Shown one piece after another: positions 1 to 9,584 of a stretch of DNA of 64,000 bases (position 1 is its first letter; the number at the start of each line of letters is the position of its first letter). This DNA is from Prochlorococcus marinus str. MIT 9313. GTDB taxonomy: Bacteria; Cyanobacteriota; Cyanobacteriia; PCC-6307; Cyanobiaceae. The stretch lies in NCBI RefSeq assembly GCF_000011485.1, contig NC_005071.1, forward strand, positions 1-64,000, given 5' to 3'. The notes beneath the pieces are model-generated. The model searched no databases, was not told where the DNA came from, and saw nothing but the letters and a program-made list of their open reading frames with translations. The position numbers and the translations under genes were made by a program.

Positions 1-173
1 TTCCACGATTTCCTCAAGCCCTACTACTACGATTCTTTTAATTTCTTTTAATAATTTAATTAATAAAGACGGGAGGTTATGAATGAGAATGATCTGCCAT
101 TGCACTTCTTGCTGGCTTGTGAAATTCTGGGAGACCTCTTCAGCGTTCTTGTTCTAGTCGTGACATTGATTCA
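1..173. other. dnaN upstream intergenic, probably origin-proximal
   Basis: No gene is visible. Bases about 35 to 72 are strongly AT-rich (runs of T, then alternating TTAA-type sequence), and the dnaN start follows at 174. In picocyanobacteria dnaN is commonly placed beside the replication origin, so this may be the edge of oriC. I see no clear cluster of consensus DnaA boxes in these 173 bases; anything diagnostic would lie before position 1. The dnaN promoter must also be here or upstream. Confidence 0.35.
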
Positions 174-1340
174 ATGAAACTGGTTTGTTCACAGGCTGAA
201 CTCAATACAGCACTACAGCTCGTTAGCAGAGCCGTGGCTTCACGACCCACTCATCCAGTGCTTGCCAACGTCCTTCTCACTGCTGATGCTGGCACTGATC
301 GTCTGAGCCTCACGGGTTTTGACCTGAGCCTTGGTATTCAAACTGCATTGACGGCCTCGGTGGAATCGAGTGGCGCAATTACTTTGCCTGCGCGCCTATT
401 AGGGGAAATTGTTGCAAGGCTTTCAAGTGATTCACCTATCACTTTGGCCACTGATGAGGCTGGTGAACAGGTTGAACTCAAAAGTTCAAGCGGGAGTTAT
501 CAGATGCGTGGGATGTCTGCTGATGATTTTCCTGAATTACCTCTTGTTGAAAGTGGTAAGGCTGTCAAGGTTAATGCGAGGGCTCTTTTGACAGCTCTTC
601 GAGGAACTCTTTTTGCTAGCAGTTCAGATGAAGCCAAACAGTTACTAACAGGAGTTCATCTGCATTTTGATGGTAAAGCCATGGAAGCAGCGGCAACTGA
701 TGGTCACCGCCTTGCCGTTTTAAGCTTGGCAGATGCCTTAGCTGTTGAGACTACGGTCTCATCTGAGATGGATGATGAAGGTGAGAATTTTTCCGTAACG
801 CTTCCTTCTCGCTCTCTGCGGGAAGTAGAGCGTTTGATCGCTGGATGGCGTGGTGATGATCAAGTGAGTTTGTTTTGTGATAAAGGTCAGGTGGTGTTTT
901 TAGCTGCTGATCAAGTCGTAACTAGTCGAACATTAGACGGTACCTATCCTAACTATCGTCAGTTAATTCCTGATGGTTTTGCTCGGAGTTTCGATGTTGA
1001 TCGGCGTGCTTTTATTGCAGCTTTAGAACGAATAGCTGTATTAGCTGATCAACATAATAATGTTGTAAAGGTTAGTGGTGACAATACTTCTGAGCTTCTA
1101 CAAATTAGTGCTGATGCTCAGGATGTAGGCAGTGGTTCTGAATCGCTATCGGCTGAATTTACTGGGGATGCTGTTCAGATTGCTTTTAATGTTCGTTATG
1201 TACTAGATGGTTTGAAGGTGATGGATAGTGACCGTATTGTACTGCGCTGTAATGCTCCAACTACACCTGCAATTATTTCGCCAAAGGACGATGATATTGG
1301 TTTTACATATTTGGTGATGCCAGTACAAATTCGTTCTTGA
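174..1340 (+). CDS. dnaN: DNA polymerase III beta subunit (sliding clamp)
   Basis: This encodes the ring-shaped processivity clamp that tethers DNA polymerase III to DNA. The 388-residue length is normal for the family. The N-terminus MKLVCSQAELNTALQLVSRA, the central ATDGHRLAVLSL segment and the C-terminal pattern ending in YLVMPVQIRS are typical of the three repeated clamp domains. The ATG at 174 is the natural start. The PRC-barrel gene begins 3 nt after its stop, so the two are probably co-transcribed. Its position at the window edge suggests a nearby replication origin, as in related genomes. Base composition is visibly richer in A/T than genes after about 9 kb. Confidence 0.98.
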   Translation: MKLVCSQAELNTALQLVSRAVASRPTHPVLANVLLTADAGTDRLSLTGFDLSLGIQTALTASVESSGAITLPARLLGEIVARLSSDSPITLATDEAGEQVELKSSSGSYQMRGMSADDFPELPLVESGKAVKVNARALLTALRGTLFASSSDEAKQLLTGVHLHFDGKAMEAAATDGHRLAVLSLADALAVETTVSSEMDDEGENFSVTLPSRSLREVERLIAGWRGDDQVSLFCDKGQVVFLAADQVVTSRTLDGTYPNYRQLIPDGFARSFDVDRRAFIAALERIAVLADQHNNVVKVSGDNTSELLQISADAQDVGSGSESLSAEFTGDAVQIAFNVRYVLDGLKVMDSDRIVLRCNAPTTPAIISPKDDDIGFTYLVMPVQIRS

Positions 1341-1343
1341 ACT

Positions 1344-2120
1344 TTGAATCTTCCTGATCAGATTTTATTGAGTGATTTGTTGCATCATCGTGTACGTTGT
1401 GATCAGGGGTTAGATCACGGCCCTGGTGTATTGCCTTGGATGCATCCTCCTGTTCATCGTTTACTTGGTTGGGTTAGTCGTCCATCAGCACTTCGAGTGT
1501 CGAGGGATGTTTGGCGTTTGGATCAGTCGCGTGGGATTAATGAGCAAGAGGTTTTTGTGAAAGGGCAACCGGCTGTTTCTGATCAGATCACGCTTGAGCG
1601 TCTTCCGACTTTGTTAGATGCTGATTTGTTGGATCGCGATGGCCATCGCCTTGGTTTGGTGGCTGATTTTGTTTTTATTCCCACAACAGGGAAAATCCTT
1701 CATTATTTGGTCTCTCGCAGTGATCCTCGGCTTCCAGGTAGTAGTCGATGGCGATTAACAACTGATCGCATTGTTGATCAGCAACCAGGAATTGTTGCTA
1801 CTGCTTTGCGTGGTTTAGATGATCTTCCCTTGGTTCATTCCAGTGTTCGTCAGGGTTTAATCAAGCGTTCCCGTCATTGGCGCGATCAACTTCACAAGAT
1901 GGGTGACCGGGCCAGTGATCGTTTGGAAGGCTGGTTGGAGGATCCTCCCTGGGATCAACCAGTTGAGCGTTCTTGGAAGTCTTCTGATATGGCTGAAATG
2001 GATCCCTTAGAAAGTTGGGATGATGAACAGACTGACAATTTTTCCCAATCAACTGAAGAGTTACGTCACCGTGGTCGTCCGGACGGTAGAGGCGATGGTC
2101 AGGATGATCCTTGGGTTTGA
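1344..2120 (+). CDS. PRC-barrel domain protein
   Basis: A 258-residue soluble protein of unknown specific role. Residues about 80 to 155 resemble a PRC-barrel: LPTLLDADLLDRDGHRLG, then VADFVFIPTTGKILHYLVSR, the pattern of short strands seen in RimM-like and photosynthetic reaction-centre H-subunit barrels. The tail (about residues 190 to 258) is rich in Asp, Glu, Trp and Arg and is probably disordered. The start is a TTG three bases after the dnaN stop; no better ATG lies near. It sits between dnaN and purL, a position I recall as conserved in marine picocyanobacteria. Function is not established; PRC barrels often mediate protein or RNA contacts. Confidence 0.8.
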   Translation: MNLPDQILLSDLLHHRVRCDQGLDHGPGVLPWMHPPVHRLLGWVSRPSALRVSRDVWRLDQSRGINEQEVFVKGQPAVSDQITLERLPTLLDADLLDRDGHRLGLVADFVFIPTTGKILHYLVSRSDPRLPGSSRWRLTTDRIVDQQPGIVATALRGLDDLPLVHSSVRQGLIKRSRHWRDQLHKMGDRASDRLEGWLEDPPWDQPVERSWKSSDMAEMDPLESWDDEQTDNFSQSTEELRHRGRPDGRGDGQDDPWV

Positions 2121-2159
2121 GCTTTATAAGCAAAACTGGGAAGAGATGAGTTAGATCTC

Positions 2160-4562
2160 GTGTGTCAGGGCCCCGATTTGAGAGTTGACTATGACGTGGC
2201 TGCGGCTTTACGTCATGAAGGTCTTAAACCGCATGATTACGACGAGATTTGTCGTCGTCTCCAACGTGCACCTAACCGAGTTGAGCTGGGAATGTTTGGT
2301 GTGATGTGGTCTGAACACTGTTGTTATCGCAATTCAAGGCCTTTGCTCAGCAGCTTTCCTACAAGTGGTCATCGGATTTTGGTTGGTCCTGGAGAAAATG
2401 CTGGTGTCGTGGATTTAGGAGATGGGCAGAGCTTGGCTTTCAAAATCGAAAGCCACAATCATCCTTCTGCATTGGAACCTTTTCAAGGAGCTGCTACAGG
2501 TGTTGGCGGAATCTTGAGAGATATTTTTACTATGGGTGCAAGGCCTATTGCGCTTCTTAATGCTTTACGTTTTGGACCTCTTGAAGATGAACGTAATGTT
2601 GGTCTTATGGAGGGGGTCGTTGAAGGTATAGCTCATTACGGCAATTGCGTGGGAGTTCCTACCGTTGGTGGTGAGGTGGCGTTTGATTCCAGTTATTCCG
2701 GCAACCCGTTAGTTAATGCAATGGCTCTTGGGCTGATGGAAACAGATGAGATTGTTTGTTCTGGGGCTCATGGTGTTGGTTATCCGGTGATTTATGTCGG
2801 TAGTACAACTGGTCGTGATGGTATGGGTGGTGCCAGTTTTGCTAGTGCAGAGCTCACAAAAGCTTCTTTGGATGATCGTCCTGCGGTTCAGGTTGGTGAT
2901 CCATTTTTGGAAAAAGGTTTAATTGAAGCTTGTCTTGAAGCTTTTAAGAGTGGCGATGTTGTTGCTGCTCAGGATATGGGTGCGGCTGGTCTTACTTGTA
3001 GCTGTTCGGAGATGGCTGCTAAGGGTGGTCTTGGTATTGAACTCGATCTTGATCGAGTTCCTGCTCGTGAGCTTGGGATGACTCCATATGAGTTTTTACT
3101 TTCGGAATCTCAAGAGAGAATGCTTTTTGTGGTGAAGCCTGGACAAGAGCAATCTTTGATGGAGAGATTTATTCGTTGGGGGTTGCAAGCAGCAATTGTT
3201 GGTTGCGTTCTTGAAGAGAAGGTGGTTCGTGTTTTGCAAAAAGGAGAAGTTGTTGCTGAGGTGCCTGCTAATGCATTAGCTGATGACACTCCAATTGATC
3301 GACATGAATTAGTGAGTGATCCTCCGCTAGAGATTCAGGCCAAATGGGACTGGCAGGAGAATCTATTACCAGTTGTTGGTTTAAAAGGGATCAATTTAAA
3401 TTCACAATCTCATTTTGGTAGTAATATTTCATGGGATGAAATTCTTTTAAAGTTACTTGATGACCCTACGATTGCTTCAAAACGTTGGGTTTATCGTCAA
3501 TATGACCATCAGGTTCAAGCTAATACAGTTTCAGCCCCAGGAGTTTCTGATGCTGCTGTTGTGAGATTACGTCCACAGCAAGGTAAGGGCTCTGTAGATG
3601 AGGTAAAGCGGGGAGTTGCGGCAGTTGTTGATTGTCCTAATCGATGGGTTTTTCTTGATCCAGAACGTGGTGCTATGGCCGCTGTAGCAGAAGCGGCCAG
3701 AAATCTTAGTTGTGTTGGTGCGGAGCCTTTGGCTGTCACAGATAATCTCAATTTTCCTTCTCCGGAAACGCCTACTGGGTATTGGCAATTGGCTTTAGCT
3801 TGTCGTGGTCTTTCTAAGGCTTGCAAGACTTTTTCAACACCAGTAACTGGAGGAAATGTTTCTCTATATAATGAGACTCGCTTAGCTGATGGAAAAATAC
3901 AACCTATTCACCCAACACCAGTTGTTGGAATGGTTGGTTTAGTTCATAATCTTGTAAATGTGTGTGGTCAGGCTTGGCTTGAGCCTGGTGATTTGATTTG
4001 GCTTTTAGGCGTGCCTATCGATACAACAGTTGCTGTTGATCCTCGCGTTAGCCTTGCGGGTAGTAGTTATCTTGAATGTATTCATGGTTTAGTTACGGGG
4101 AGGCCTCCGGAGATTGATCTGAAACTTGAGTGTTTAGTTCAATCTTTCCTACGCAATTCTATTACTGAGGGATTTGTTCGCTCTGCTCATGATCTAAGTG
4201 ATGGAGGTCTTGCAGTTGCAGTTGCTGAGTGTTGTATCGCTGCAAATTTGGGTGCACATATTGAGTTACCATCCAGCGATGCTCGATTGGATCGCTTGTT
4301 ATTTGCTGAAGGTGGTTCACGCATCTTGGTGAGTGTTCCATCCACGCAGGCTGTTGCCTGGCAAAAGGTTTTAAATCAGGCAAAGACCACAGCCCCTGGC
4401 TCAGTGTTTGATCAGTACCTTGGTGTTGTTACGGCTGATGATGAGTTGTTGATCACTCAGGCTGGCAATCGCTTGGTTCAGCTTCCTTTGAATCAGCTGA
4501 GGGAGTGCTTTGAGCAGGCAATCCCTCGTCGTATGGGCTTGGATCTCTCTTCAAGCGTCTGA
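2160..4562 (+). CDS. purL: Phosphoribosylformylglycinamidine synthase subunit PurL
   Basis: This subunit catalyses the ATP-dependent conversion of FGAR to FGAM in purine synthesis. At 800 residues it is the small bacterial PurL that needs separate PurS and PurQ (glutaminase) partners, neither of which is in this window. Diagnostic stretches are [18 protein letters not shown] near residue 45, [20 protein letters not shown] (the ATP/metal-binding signature), and the second-half motifs [13 protein letters not shown] and [15 protein letters not shown]. The GTG at 2160 gives the N-terminus [11 protein letters not shown]; a later start is possible because the conserved core begins about residue 10. 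purF follows after 59 nt. Confidence 0.97.
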   Translation: MCQGPDLRVDYDVAAALRHEGLKPHDYDEICRRLQRAPNRVELGMFGVMWSEHCCYRNSRPLLSSFPTSGHRILVGPGENAGVVDLGDGQSLAFKIESHNHPSALEPFQGAATGVGGILRDIFTMGARPIALLNALRFGPLEDERNVGLMEGVVEGIAHYGNCVGVPTVGGEVAFDSSYSGNPLVNAMALGLMETDEIVCSGAHGVGYPVIYVGSTTGRDGMGGASFASAELTKASLDDRPAVQVGDPFLEKGLIEACLEAFKSGDVVAAQDMGAAGLTCSCSEMAAKGGLGIELDLDRVPARELGMTPYEFLLSESQERMLFVVKPGQEQSLMERFIRWGLQAAIVGCVLEEKVVRVLQKGEVVAEVPANALADDTPIDRHELVSDPPLEIQAKWDWQENLLPVVGLKGINLNSQSHFGSNISWDEILLKLLDDPTIASKRWVYRQYDHQVQANTVSAPGVSDAAVVRLRPQQGKGSVDEVKRGVAAVVDCPNRWVFLDPERGAMAAVAEAARNLSCVGAEPLAVTDNLNFPSPETPTGYWQLALACRGLSKACKTFSTPVTGGNVSLYNETRLADGKIQPIHPTPVVGMVGLVHNLVNVCGQAWLEPGDLIWLLGVPIDTTVAVDPRVSLAGSSYLECIHGLVTGRPPEIDLKLECLVQSFLRNSITEGFVRSAHDLSDGGLAVAVAECCIAANLGAHIELPSSDARLDRLLFAEGGSRILVSVPSTQAVAWQKVLNQAKTTAPGSVFDQYLGVVTADDELLITQAGNRLVQLPLNQLRECFEQAIPRRMGLDLSSSV

Positions 4563-4621
4563 GTTGAGCTTTGGTGCAAAATGTCTTCCTTGGCTTATGC
4601 ATTTGAGGAGTTGAGCTTCAC

Positions 4622-6079
4622 ATGTGTGGCATTGTTGGCATTGTTTCTACTGCGCTGGTCAATCAGCAGATCTATGACAGCTTGCTGCTTCTACAGCATC
4701 GGGGTCAGGACTCTACTGGCATAGCCACCATGGATGGCAGTGTTTTTCACTTGCACAAGGCAAGGGGGCAAGTGCGGGAGGCCTATCGCACACGTGATAT
4801 GCGTTCCTTAATCGGTAATATTGGTCTTGGTCATGTTAGATATGCAACAAAGGGTGCAGCTGAGCGAGAAGAAGAAGCACAACCATTTTATGTGAATGCT
4901 CCTTACGGAATCATTCTTATTCATAACGGTAACCTTACTAATACTCGAGAGCTTGATCGCGACTTGTTCAATATTGATCGTCGCCACACAAATTCAAAGA
5001 GTGATACGGAGATGTTGCTTAATGTTCTAGCTACTGAATTGCAATTGAAAATTTATGGCAGTGATCTTACTCCAGATCAGGTATTTGATGCTGTTACATC
5101 TGTACATCAACGAGTAGAAGGTTCTTATACATCTATTGCTTTGATTGCAGGGCACGGTCTTCTTGCCTTTCGTGATCCGTTTGGCATTAGGCCATTGGTA
5201 CTTGGTAAACGTAAGTCTTTAGAAGGTGCTGATGAGTGGATTGTCGCTAGTGAGTCATTGGTATTAGAGAATGGTGATTATGAGATTGTTAGGGATGTTG
5301 ATCCTGGTGAGGCGATTTTCATTACTCAAAATGGCGAGCTTTATTCACGTCAGTGTGCGAAGAATCCGCGTCTTGTGCCATGTTCATTTGAGTATGTTTA
5401 TCTTGCTCGACCTGATTCAGTGATGAGTGGAATCTCGGTTTATGAGGCTCGATTAAGGATGGGGGATCGTCTTGCAGAAACTATTGAAAAGTACACGCCA
5501 TCTGGAGATATAGATGTTGTGATGCCAATTCCTGACTCTTCACGGCCTGCTGCTATGCAAGTGGCTAGACAGCTTGGGATTGAATATCGTGAGGGCTTTT
5601 TTAAAAATCGTTATGTAGGCCGTACATTTATCATGCCTGGACAAGCTCAACGTAAGAAATCTGTTAGACAAAAGTTAAATGCTATGGGAACAGAATTTAA
5701 AGGTAAGAATGTTTTAATTGTGGATGATTCAATTGTACGTGGTACGACTTCGAAGGAGATAGTACAAATGGCTCGAGTTGCTGGTGCGAATAAAGTCACG
5801 TTTACCTCTGCAGCACCACCAGTGCGGTATTCACATGTTTATGGTATAAATATGCCAAATCGTCATGAGCTGATTGCTTATAATCGCACTATTCCTGAAA
5901 TCTCTTCTGAACTTTCAACGGATCACATGGTCTATCAAGAGGTTGCTGATCTAGAAGCAGCAATTGTTGAAGGTTCAGGTGTTTCTGAACTTGAGCTTTC
6001 TTGTTTTACCGGAGAGTATATTACAGGGACAGTTACTTCTGAATATCTCGATTGGATAGAACGCACACAATTGTCTTGA
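4622..6079 (+). CDS. purF: Amidophosphoribosyltransferase
   Basis: This enzyme commits PRPP to purine synthesis, forming phosphoribosylamine with glutamine as the nitrogen donor. The sequence opens MCGIVGIVST, so Cys2 becomes the N-terminal nucleophile of the class II glutaminase domain once Met is removed; there is no longer propeptide. LLQHRGQDSTGIAT and IHNGNLTNTREL belong to the same domain. The phosphoribosyltransferase half contains NVLIVDDSIVRGTTSKEIV, the PRPP-binding loop. The length of 485 residues is standard. It lies 59 nt after purL on the same strand. Its 3' end converges on the topoisomerase gene, leaving 35 nt. Confidence 0.98.
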   Translation: MCGIVGIVSTALVNQQIYDSLLLLQHRGQDSTGIATMDGSVFHLHKARGQVREAYRTRDMRSLIGNIGLGHVRYATKGAAEREEEAQPFYVNAPYGIILIHNGNLTNTRELDRDLFNIDRRHTNSKSDTEMLLNVLATELQLKIYGSDLTPDQVFDAVTSVHQRVEGSYTSIALIAGHGLLAFRDPFGIRPLVLGKRKSLEGADEWIVASESLVLENGDYEIVRDVDPGEAIFITQNGELYSRQCAKNPRLVPCSFEYVYLARPDSVMSGISVYEARLRMGDRLAETIEKYTPSGDIDVVMPIPDSSRPAAMQVARQLGIEYREGFFKNRYVGRTFIMPGQAQRKKSVRQKLNAMGTEFKGKNVLIVDDSIVRGTTSKEIVQMARVAGANKVTFTSAAPPVRYSHVYGINMPNRHELIAYNRTIPEISSELSTDHMVYQEVADLEAAIVEGSGVSELELSCFTGEYITGTVTSEYLDWIERTQLS

Positions 6080-6114
6080 TAAAGGTGACTATCAAGGCCT
6101 TAAGTGTTAAATGT

Positions 6115-8604
6115 TTAATCTAAAGTATTATTAGTGGTGATTAGTGGCACCAGTTTTTGAATTTCTTCGTTGTCTTTTAATTCCACAATATTTAGACTCG
6201 GTTTGATCGGTATGGTCAGTTCCAGCTTTCCAGCTTCAATACGGCCATGGCGACCTTGGCTACTGACTAGGCCGACCAACCTATTGCCATTACAGATGTC
6301 AACGACTCGATCTTGATCTCGGCTTGAATCTTTTATTGTTAATCCAATTTCCCCTAAATCTCCTCTCTGGCAGATTCTTATCGAAGAGACCAATATTTTT
6401 GCGAATTTACCTAGGCGTGTTGCAAGTAATACAGTGCTTTCACAGTTTGGTGGACAAGATACTGCTCCAACGACCATTTCTTCTGGTAATAGTCGCATTG
6501 TCATAGGCCCCTGAGCTAATTTTCCCATCAATGGCATGCTGTCGTTATTAACATTAATTCTGATTACTCTTCCTATATTACTTGCTAGAATAACATCATC
6601 ATTTGCTTTGCAAATGAATGCTGATTTTAAGATAACACCATCTTTCAATTTAACAATGGTTGCTGCTCTTCCGGAAAGTTCCATCACTTCTTCTATGGGT
6701 AATCGCTTGAAGCGTCCATCGCTGCTAAGTAGGCCTAGGCTTAGGTTTTGATCTACGGGCAAGGGGAATATATTGATCAATGTTTCTTTTTCTAATCCTC
6801 CTGGTAGGAAGCGTTCCAGCGACCCGGGTTGTTGCCCTGCAAATTCCCAGCGGACTAGAGCTACTCGACCATTGTTTGTCACCGCAAGTAGACGTGGGGC
6901 TGGTTCAATTGGCAAGATCAATCTGGCTGGCGAAGGTCCATCGCTGAGTTTGCAGGCTTCGTTGAGGTGAAGTCGACCGAGGATTTGAGGGCTCATTACC
7001 TTGACCTGGCTGTCTTGTTGGATGAGTATTCGTCCATCACTTGGCAGGGCGGATAGTGCTTGTTGTCGTTGAACTTCCGCATTCGGTCTTTGGTTTGCCG
7101 CTCGCTCAGCGACCAGATCATCGCCACCCTCCACAAGGCGAGTTCGCCGGGGGTTGTTAAAGCGTTTTTTGAGCTGTCGAAGTTCTTGAATGAGTACTTC
7201 CAGCATGCTTTCTCGATTTTCGAGAAGGAATTGAAGTTGTTCTTGTTTTTCTTGTAGTTCTTTGGCTTCTTGCCTCAAACTGCTTTGTTCCAGACTCGTA
7301 AGTCGTCTTAGTGGCATTGCCAGAACAGCGTCGGCTTGTTTTTCATTTAGATCTAATTGCACCATCAGACGGGCTCTTGCAGCAGCAGCATCGGCAGCCT
7401 CTTGGATCATTGCAATGACAGCTTGTAGTGCGTTCAATGCTGTGATTAATCCTTCCACCACTTCCAGGCGAGCTTTTGTTTTTTCTAGGGCGTGGTTGGT
7501 TCTTCGGATAACTGTGAGTTCTCGGTATTCGAGAAAAGTTTGTAACAATTTTCTCAGTGAAAGTTGTTGGGGCTGGCCGTTAACAAGAGCCAGAAGAATT
7601 GCACCGAAATTGCTTTGTAATGAGGTGCGTCGATGCAGATCGCCGAGAACATTCTCTGGGTTGGCATCTCGGCGCAGTTCCACCACTATCCTCATTCCTT
7701 CTCTATCGCTTTCGTCGCGAATATCGGCAATGCCACCGATTTTTCCATTGTTAACAAGATCTGCCAGTTTTTCGATCCAACCAGCTTTGCTGAGTTGATA
7801 GGGCAATTCAGTGACGACAACAGCACTTCGGCGGTGCCGACCCTTACCAGGTTGTATTTCTTCGACATGGGCCACGCCACGCATTGGGATGCTGCCGCGT
7901 CCTTTGAGGTAGGTTTCATGGATGCCAGTGCCCAGCAGGATCTCTCCACCAGTTGGAAAGTCTGGGCCAGGAATTAGACCAAGTAATTTGTCGTCACTGA
8001 GATCGGGTTTGCGTATCAGGGCAATCAATCCATCGACCACTTCGCCAAGGTTGTGGGGTGGAATGCTGGTCGCCATACCTACGGCGATTCCCGAACAACC
8101 ATTTAGTAGCAGGAAGGGAAGTTGGGCTGGCAGTACTGAGGGTTCCTGTTGGGAGCCATCAAAATTCGCAGTAAAATCAACGGTTTCCTCTCCGATTTCA
8201 TCCAACAACGCCATATGGGCGATTGAAGCCAGACGCGTTTCTGTGTAACGCATGGCCGCAGGCGGATCGTCATCAACGGAGCCGAAGTTGCCGTGTCCAT
8301 CCAATACTGGGAAACGGCTTGAAAAGTTCTGAACGAGTCGAACGAGTGCGTCGTAAACGGCTTGATCGCCATGAGGGTGATATTTCCCTAGGACATCTCC
8401 AACAACACGGGCGCATTTTCTATAGGGACGATCTGGCGTCAGGCCTAGCTCGTGCATTGCAAATAGGATGCGCCGCTGAACTGGCTTGAGGCCATCTCGG
8501 GCATCGGGCAATGCTCTTCCTACGATTACGCTCATCGCGTATTCGAGATAGGAGCGTTGCATCTCTTGATGCAATGCGATTGGTTGAAGGCGCTCCTCGG
8601 CCAT
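6115..8604 (-). CDS. Type IIA topoisomerase A subunit (GyrA/ParC family)
   Basis: The protein carries the DNA breakage-reunion core of gyrase or topoisomerase IV. The N-terminus is typical (YAMSVIVGRALPDARDGLKP, then KYHPHGDQAVYDALVR), and Tyr120 in AAMRYTETRL is the expected catalytic tyrosine. The C-terminal half has beta-pinwheel-like repeats such as ATRLGKFAKI. I find no canonical GyrA box (Q-R-R-G-G-K/R-G) at the start of that domain. A canonical box is expected in a supercoiling GyrA, so this 829-residue protein may be the second, ParC-like A subunit known in cyanobacteria. No partner B subunit lies in the window. The ATG start at 8604 fits the family. Confidence 0.9.
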   Translation of the reverse strand: MAEERLQPIALHQEMQRSYLEYAMSVIVGRALPDARDGLKPVQRRILFAMHELGLTPDRPYRKCARVVGDVLGKYHPHGDQAVYDALVRLVQNFSSRFPVLDGHGNFGSVDDDPPAAMRYTETRLASIAHMALLDEIGEETVDFTANFDGSQQEPSVLPAQLPFLLLNGCSGIAVGMATSIPPHNLGEVVDGLIALIRKPDLSDDKLLGLIPGPDFPTGGEILLGTGIHETYLKGRGSIPMRGVAHVEEIQPGKGRHRRSAVVVTELPYQLSKAGWIEKLADLVNNGKIGGIADIRDESDREGMRIVVELRRDANPENVLGDLHRRTSLQSNFGAILLALVNGQPQQLSLRKLLQTFLEYRELTVIRRTNHALEKTKARLEVVEGLITALNALQAVIAMIQEAADAAAARARLMVQLDLNEKQADAVLAMPLRRLTSLEQSSLRQEAKELQEKQEQLQFLLENRESMLEVLIQELRQLKKRFNNPRRTRLVEGGDDLVAERAANQRPNAEVQRQQALSALPSDGRILIQQDSQVKVMSPQILGRLHLNEACKLSDGPSPARLILPIEPAPRLLAVTNNGRVALVRWEFAGQQPGSLERFLPGGLEKETLINIFPLPVDQNLSLGLLSSDGRFKRLPIEEVMELSGRAATIVKLKDGVILKSAFICKANDDVILASNIGRVIRINVNNDSMPLMGKLAQGPMTMRLLPEEMVVGAVSCPPNCESTVLLATRLGKFAKILVSSIRICQRGDLGEIGLTIKDSSRDQDRVVDICNGNRLVGLVSSQGRHGRIEAGKLELTIPIKPSLNIVELKDNEEIQKLVPLITTNNTLD

Positions 8605-8681
8605 CCAGATATGGGATTAGAGGGCTTAAAGCGCTCAGCCTACAGATCTACTTAGCGGATACCCGCATTGTTGATCAGTGC

Positions 8682-9575
8682 CTATTGGTTTGTATCAGCA
8701 TTGGCTTCAGCTCGTTCCACAGCTGATCGTAGATTTGGGTTTGTCAGTAAATGACTAGTGGCTTGGCGAAGGCGCTCTCCCCAGAGCTGCTCTTTCTGGT
8801 GTCTTGGTAAGACGTAATTTGGATTTTCTGCAAGGGCTTGGTTGGCAAGTGCGAGTGCTTCTGTGTTGCCAGGGTTGATTTGATTCAATGCAGCCGCAAG
8901 GGCAAGCATTGGTTCAGCATTGCGTTTGATTTGTAGTACACGCCGCCAGCGGTTGATGGCAGCTTTGATTTTGCCCATTTCAAACAACACGATTCCTTGG
9001 TTGTTAACGGCTTCCCAGAATGTTGGCTGCAAGCCGGATGCCTTTTCAAAAGCTTCGAGAGCGATTTGAAGATTGGCTTGCATCACTCTTGCGTTGCCTA
9101 GATCAAAGTAAGCACCAGCATTATTTGGGTCGAGTTCTAGACCTTGGATGAGGAGGCTCACGGCGTCTGCAGGCCGGTTATCGCGCAGGGCAAGGGAAGC
9201 TTCAGCGAACCAAAGGCCTGCTTTCTTGGGGTTGAGTTCTTTTGCTCGCGCTAGAGAATGGCTTGCAGCATCAAGTTGATCGCTGCGTAGTTGGGCTTCT
9301 GCAAAAATTGACCAGAGACGCTCATCTTCTGGTTGCAGTCGGACTGCAAGTGCTGCCAAGAGCGCGGCCTCTTTTGGTTGACCCAGTTGCAGTAATTGGG
9401 CGGCTGTGCGTCCAATGCCGAGGCTGGCTCCTTTTAATTCAAGAGGACTTGGCTCGTAGACGTAGGGAATGAGGGCATGAGTCGGAGGTGTTGCCACAAT
9501 TGTGGTGATGAGCCCTAGAACAGCTCCTCTGAGCCAGCCATTAAGCGGTTTATATCGCGGCTGGTTCAGTTTCAT
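8682..9575 (-). CDS. Exported or membrane-anchored TPR protein
   Basis: A 297-residue protein with an N-terminal hydrophobic segment (about residues 15 to 35, LRGAVLGLITTIVA) ending near an Ala-Leu-Ile that could be a signal-peptide cleavage site. From about residue 50 to 240 the helical repeats are tetratricopeptide-like: YFDLGNARVMQANLQIALEA and NNQGIVLFEMGKIKAAINRW match the TPR pattern. TPRs bind other proteins, so a periplasmic or thylakoid-lumen scaffold role is plausible, but no partner is indicated. It lies 77 nt upstream of the topoisomerase gene on the same strand and 9 nt downstream of queG, so the three may form one transcript. Confidence 0.82.
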   Translation of the reverse strand: MKLNQPRYKPLNGWLRGAVLGLITTIVATPPTHALIPYVYEPSPLELKGASLGIGRTAAQLLQLGQPKEAALLAALAVRLQPEDERLWSIFAEAQLRSDQLDAASHSLARAKELNPKKAGLWFAEASLALRDNRPADAVSLLIQGLELDPNNAGAYFDLGNARVMQANLQIALEAFEKASGLQPTFWEAVNNQGIVLFEMGKIKAAINRWRRVLQIKRNAEPMLALAAALNQINPGNTEALALANQALAENPNYVLPRHQKEQLWGERLRQATSHLLTNPNLRSAVERAEANADTNQ

Positions 9576-9584
9576 TCCATGGAT

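Noticed and set aside
7262-7798. 178-codon plus-strand frame inside the topoisomerase gene
   Set aside because: Antisense of a clearly conserved gene, Ser/Arg-rich with no domain pattern.
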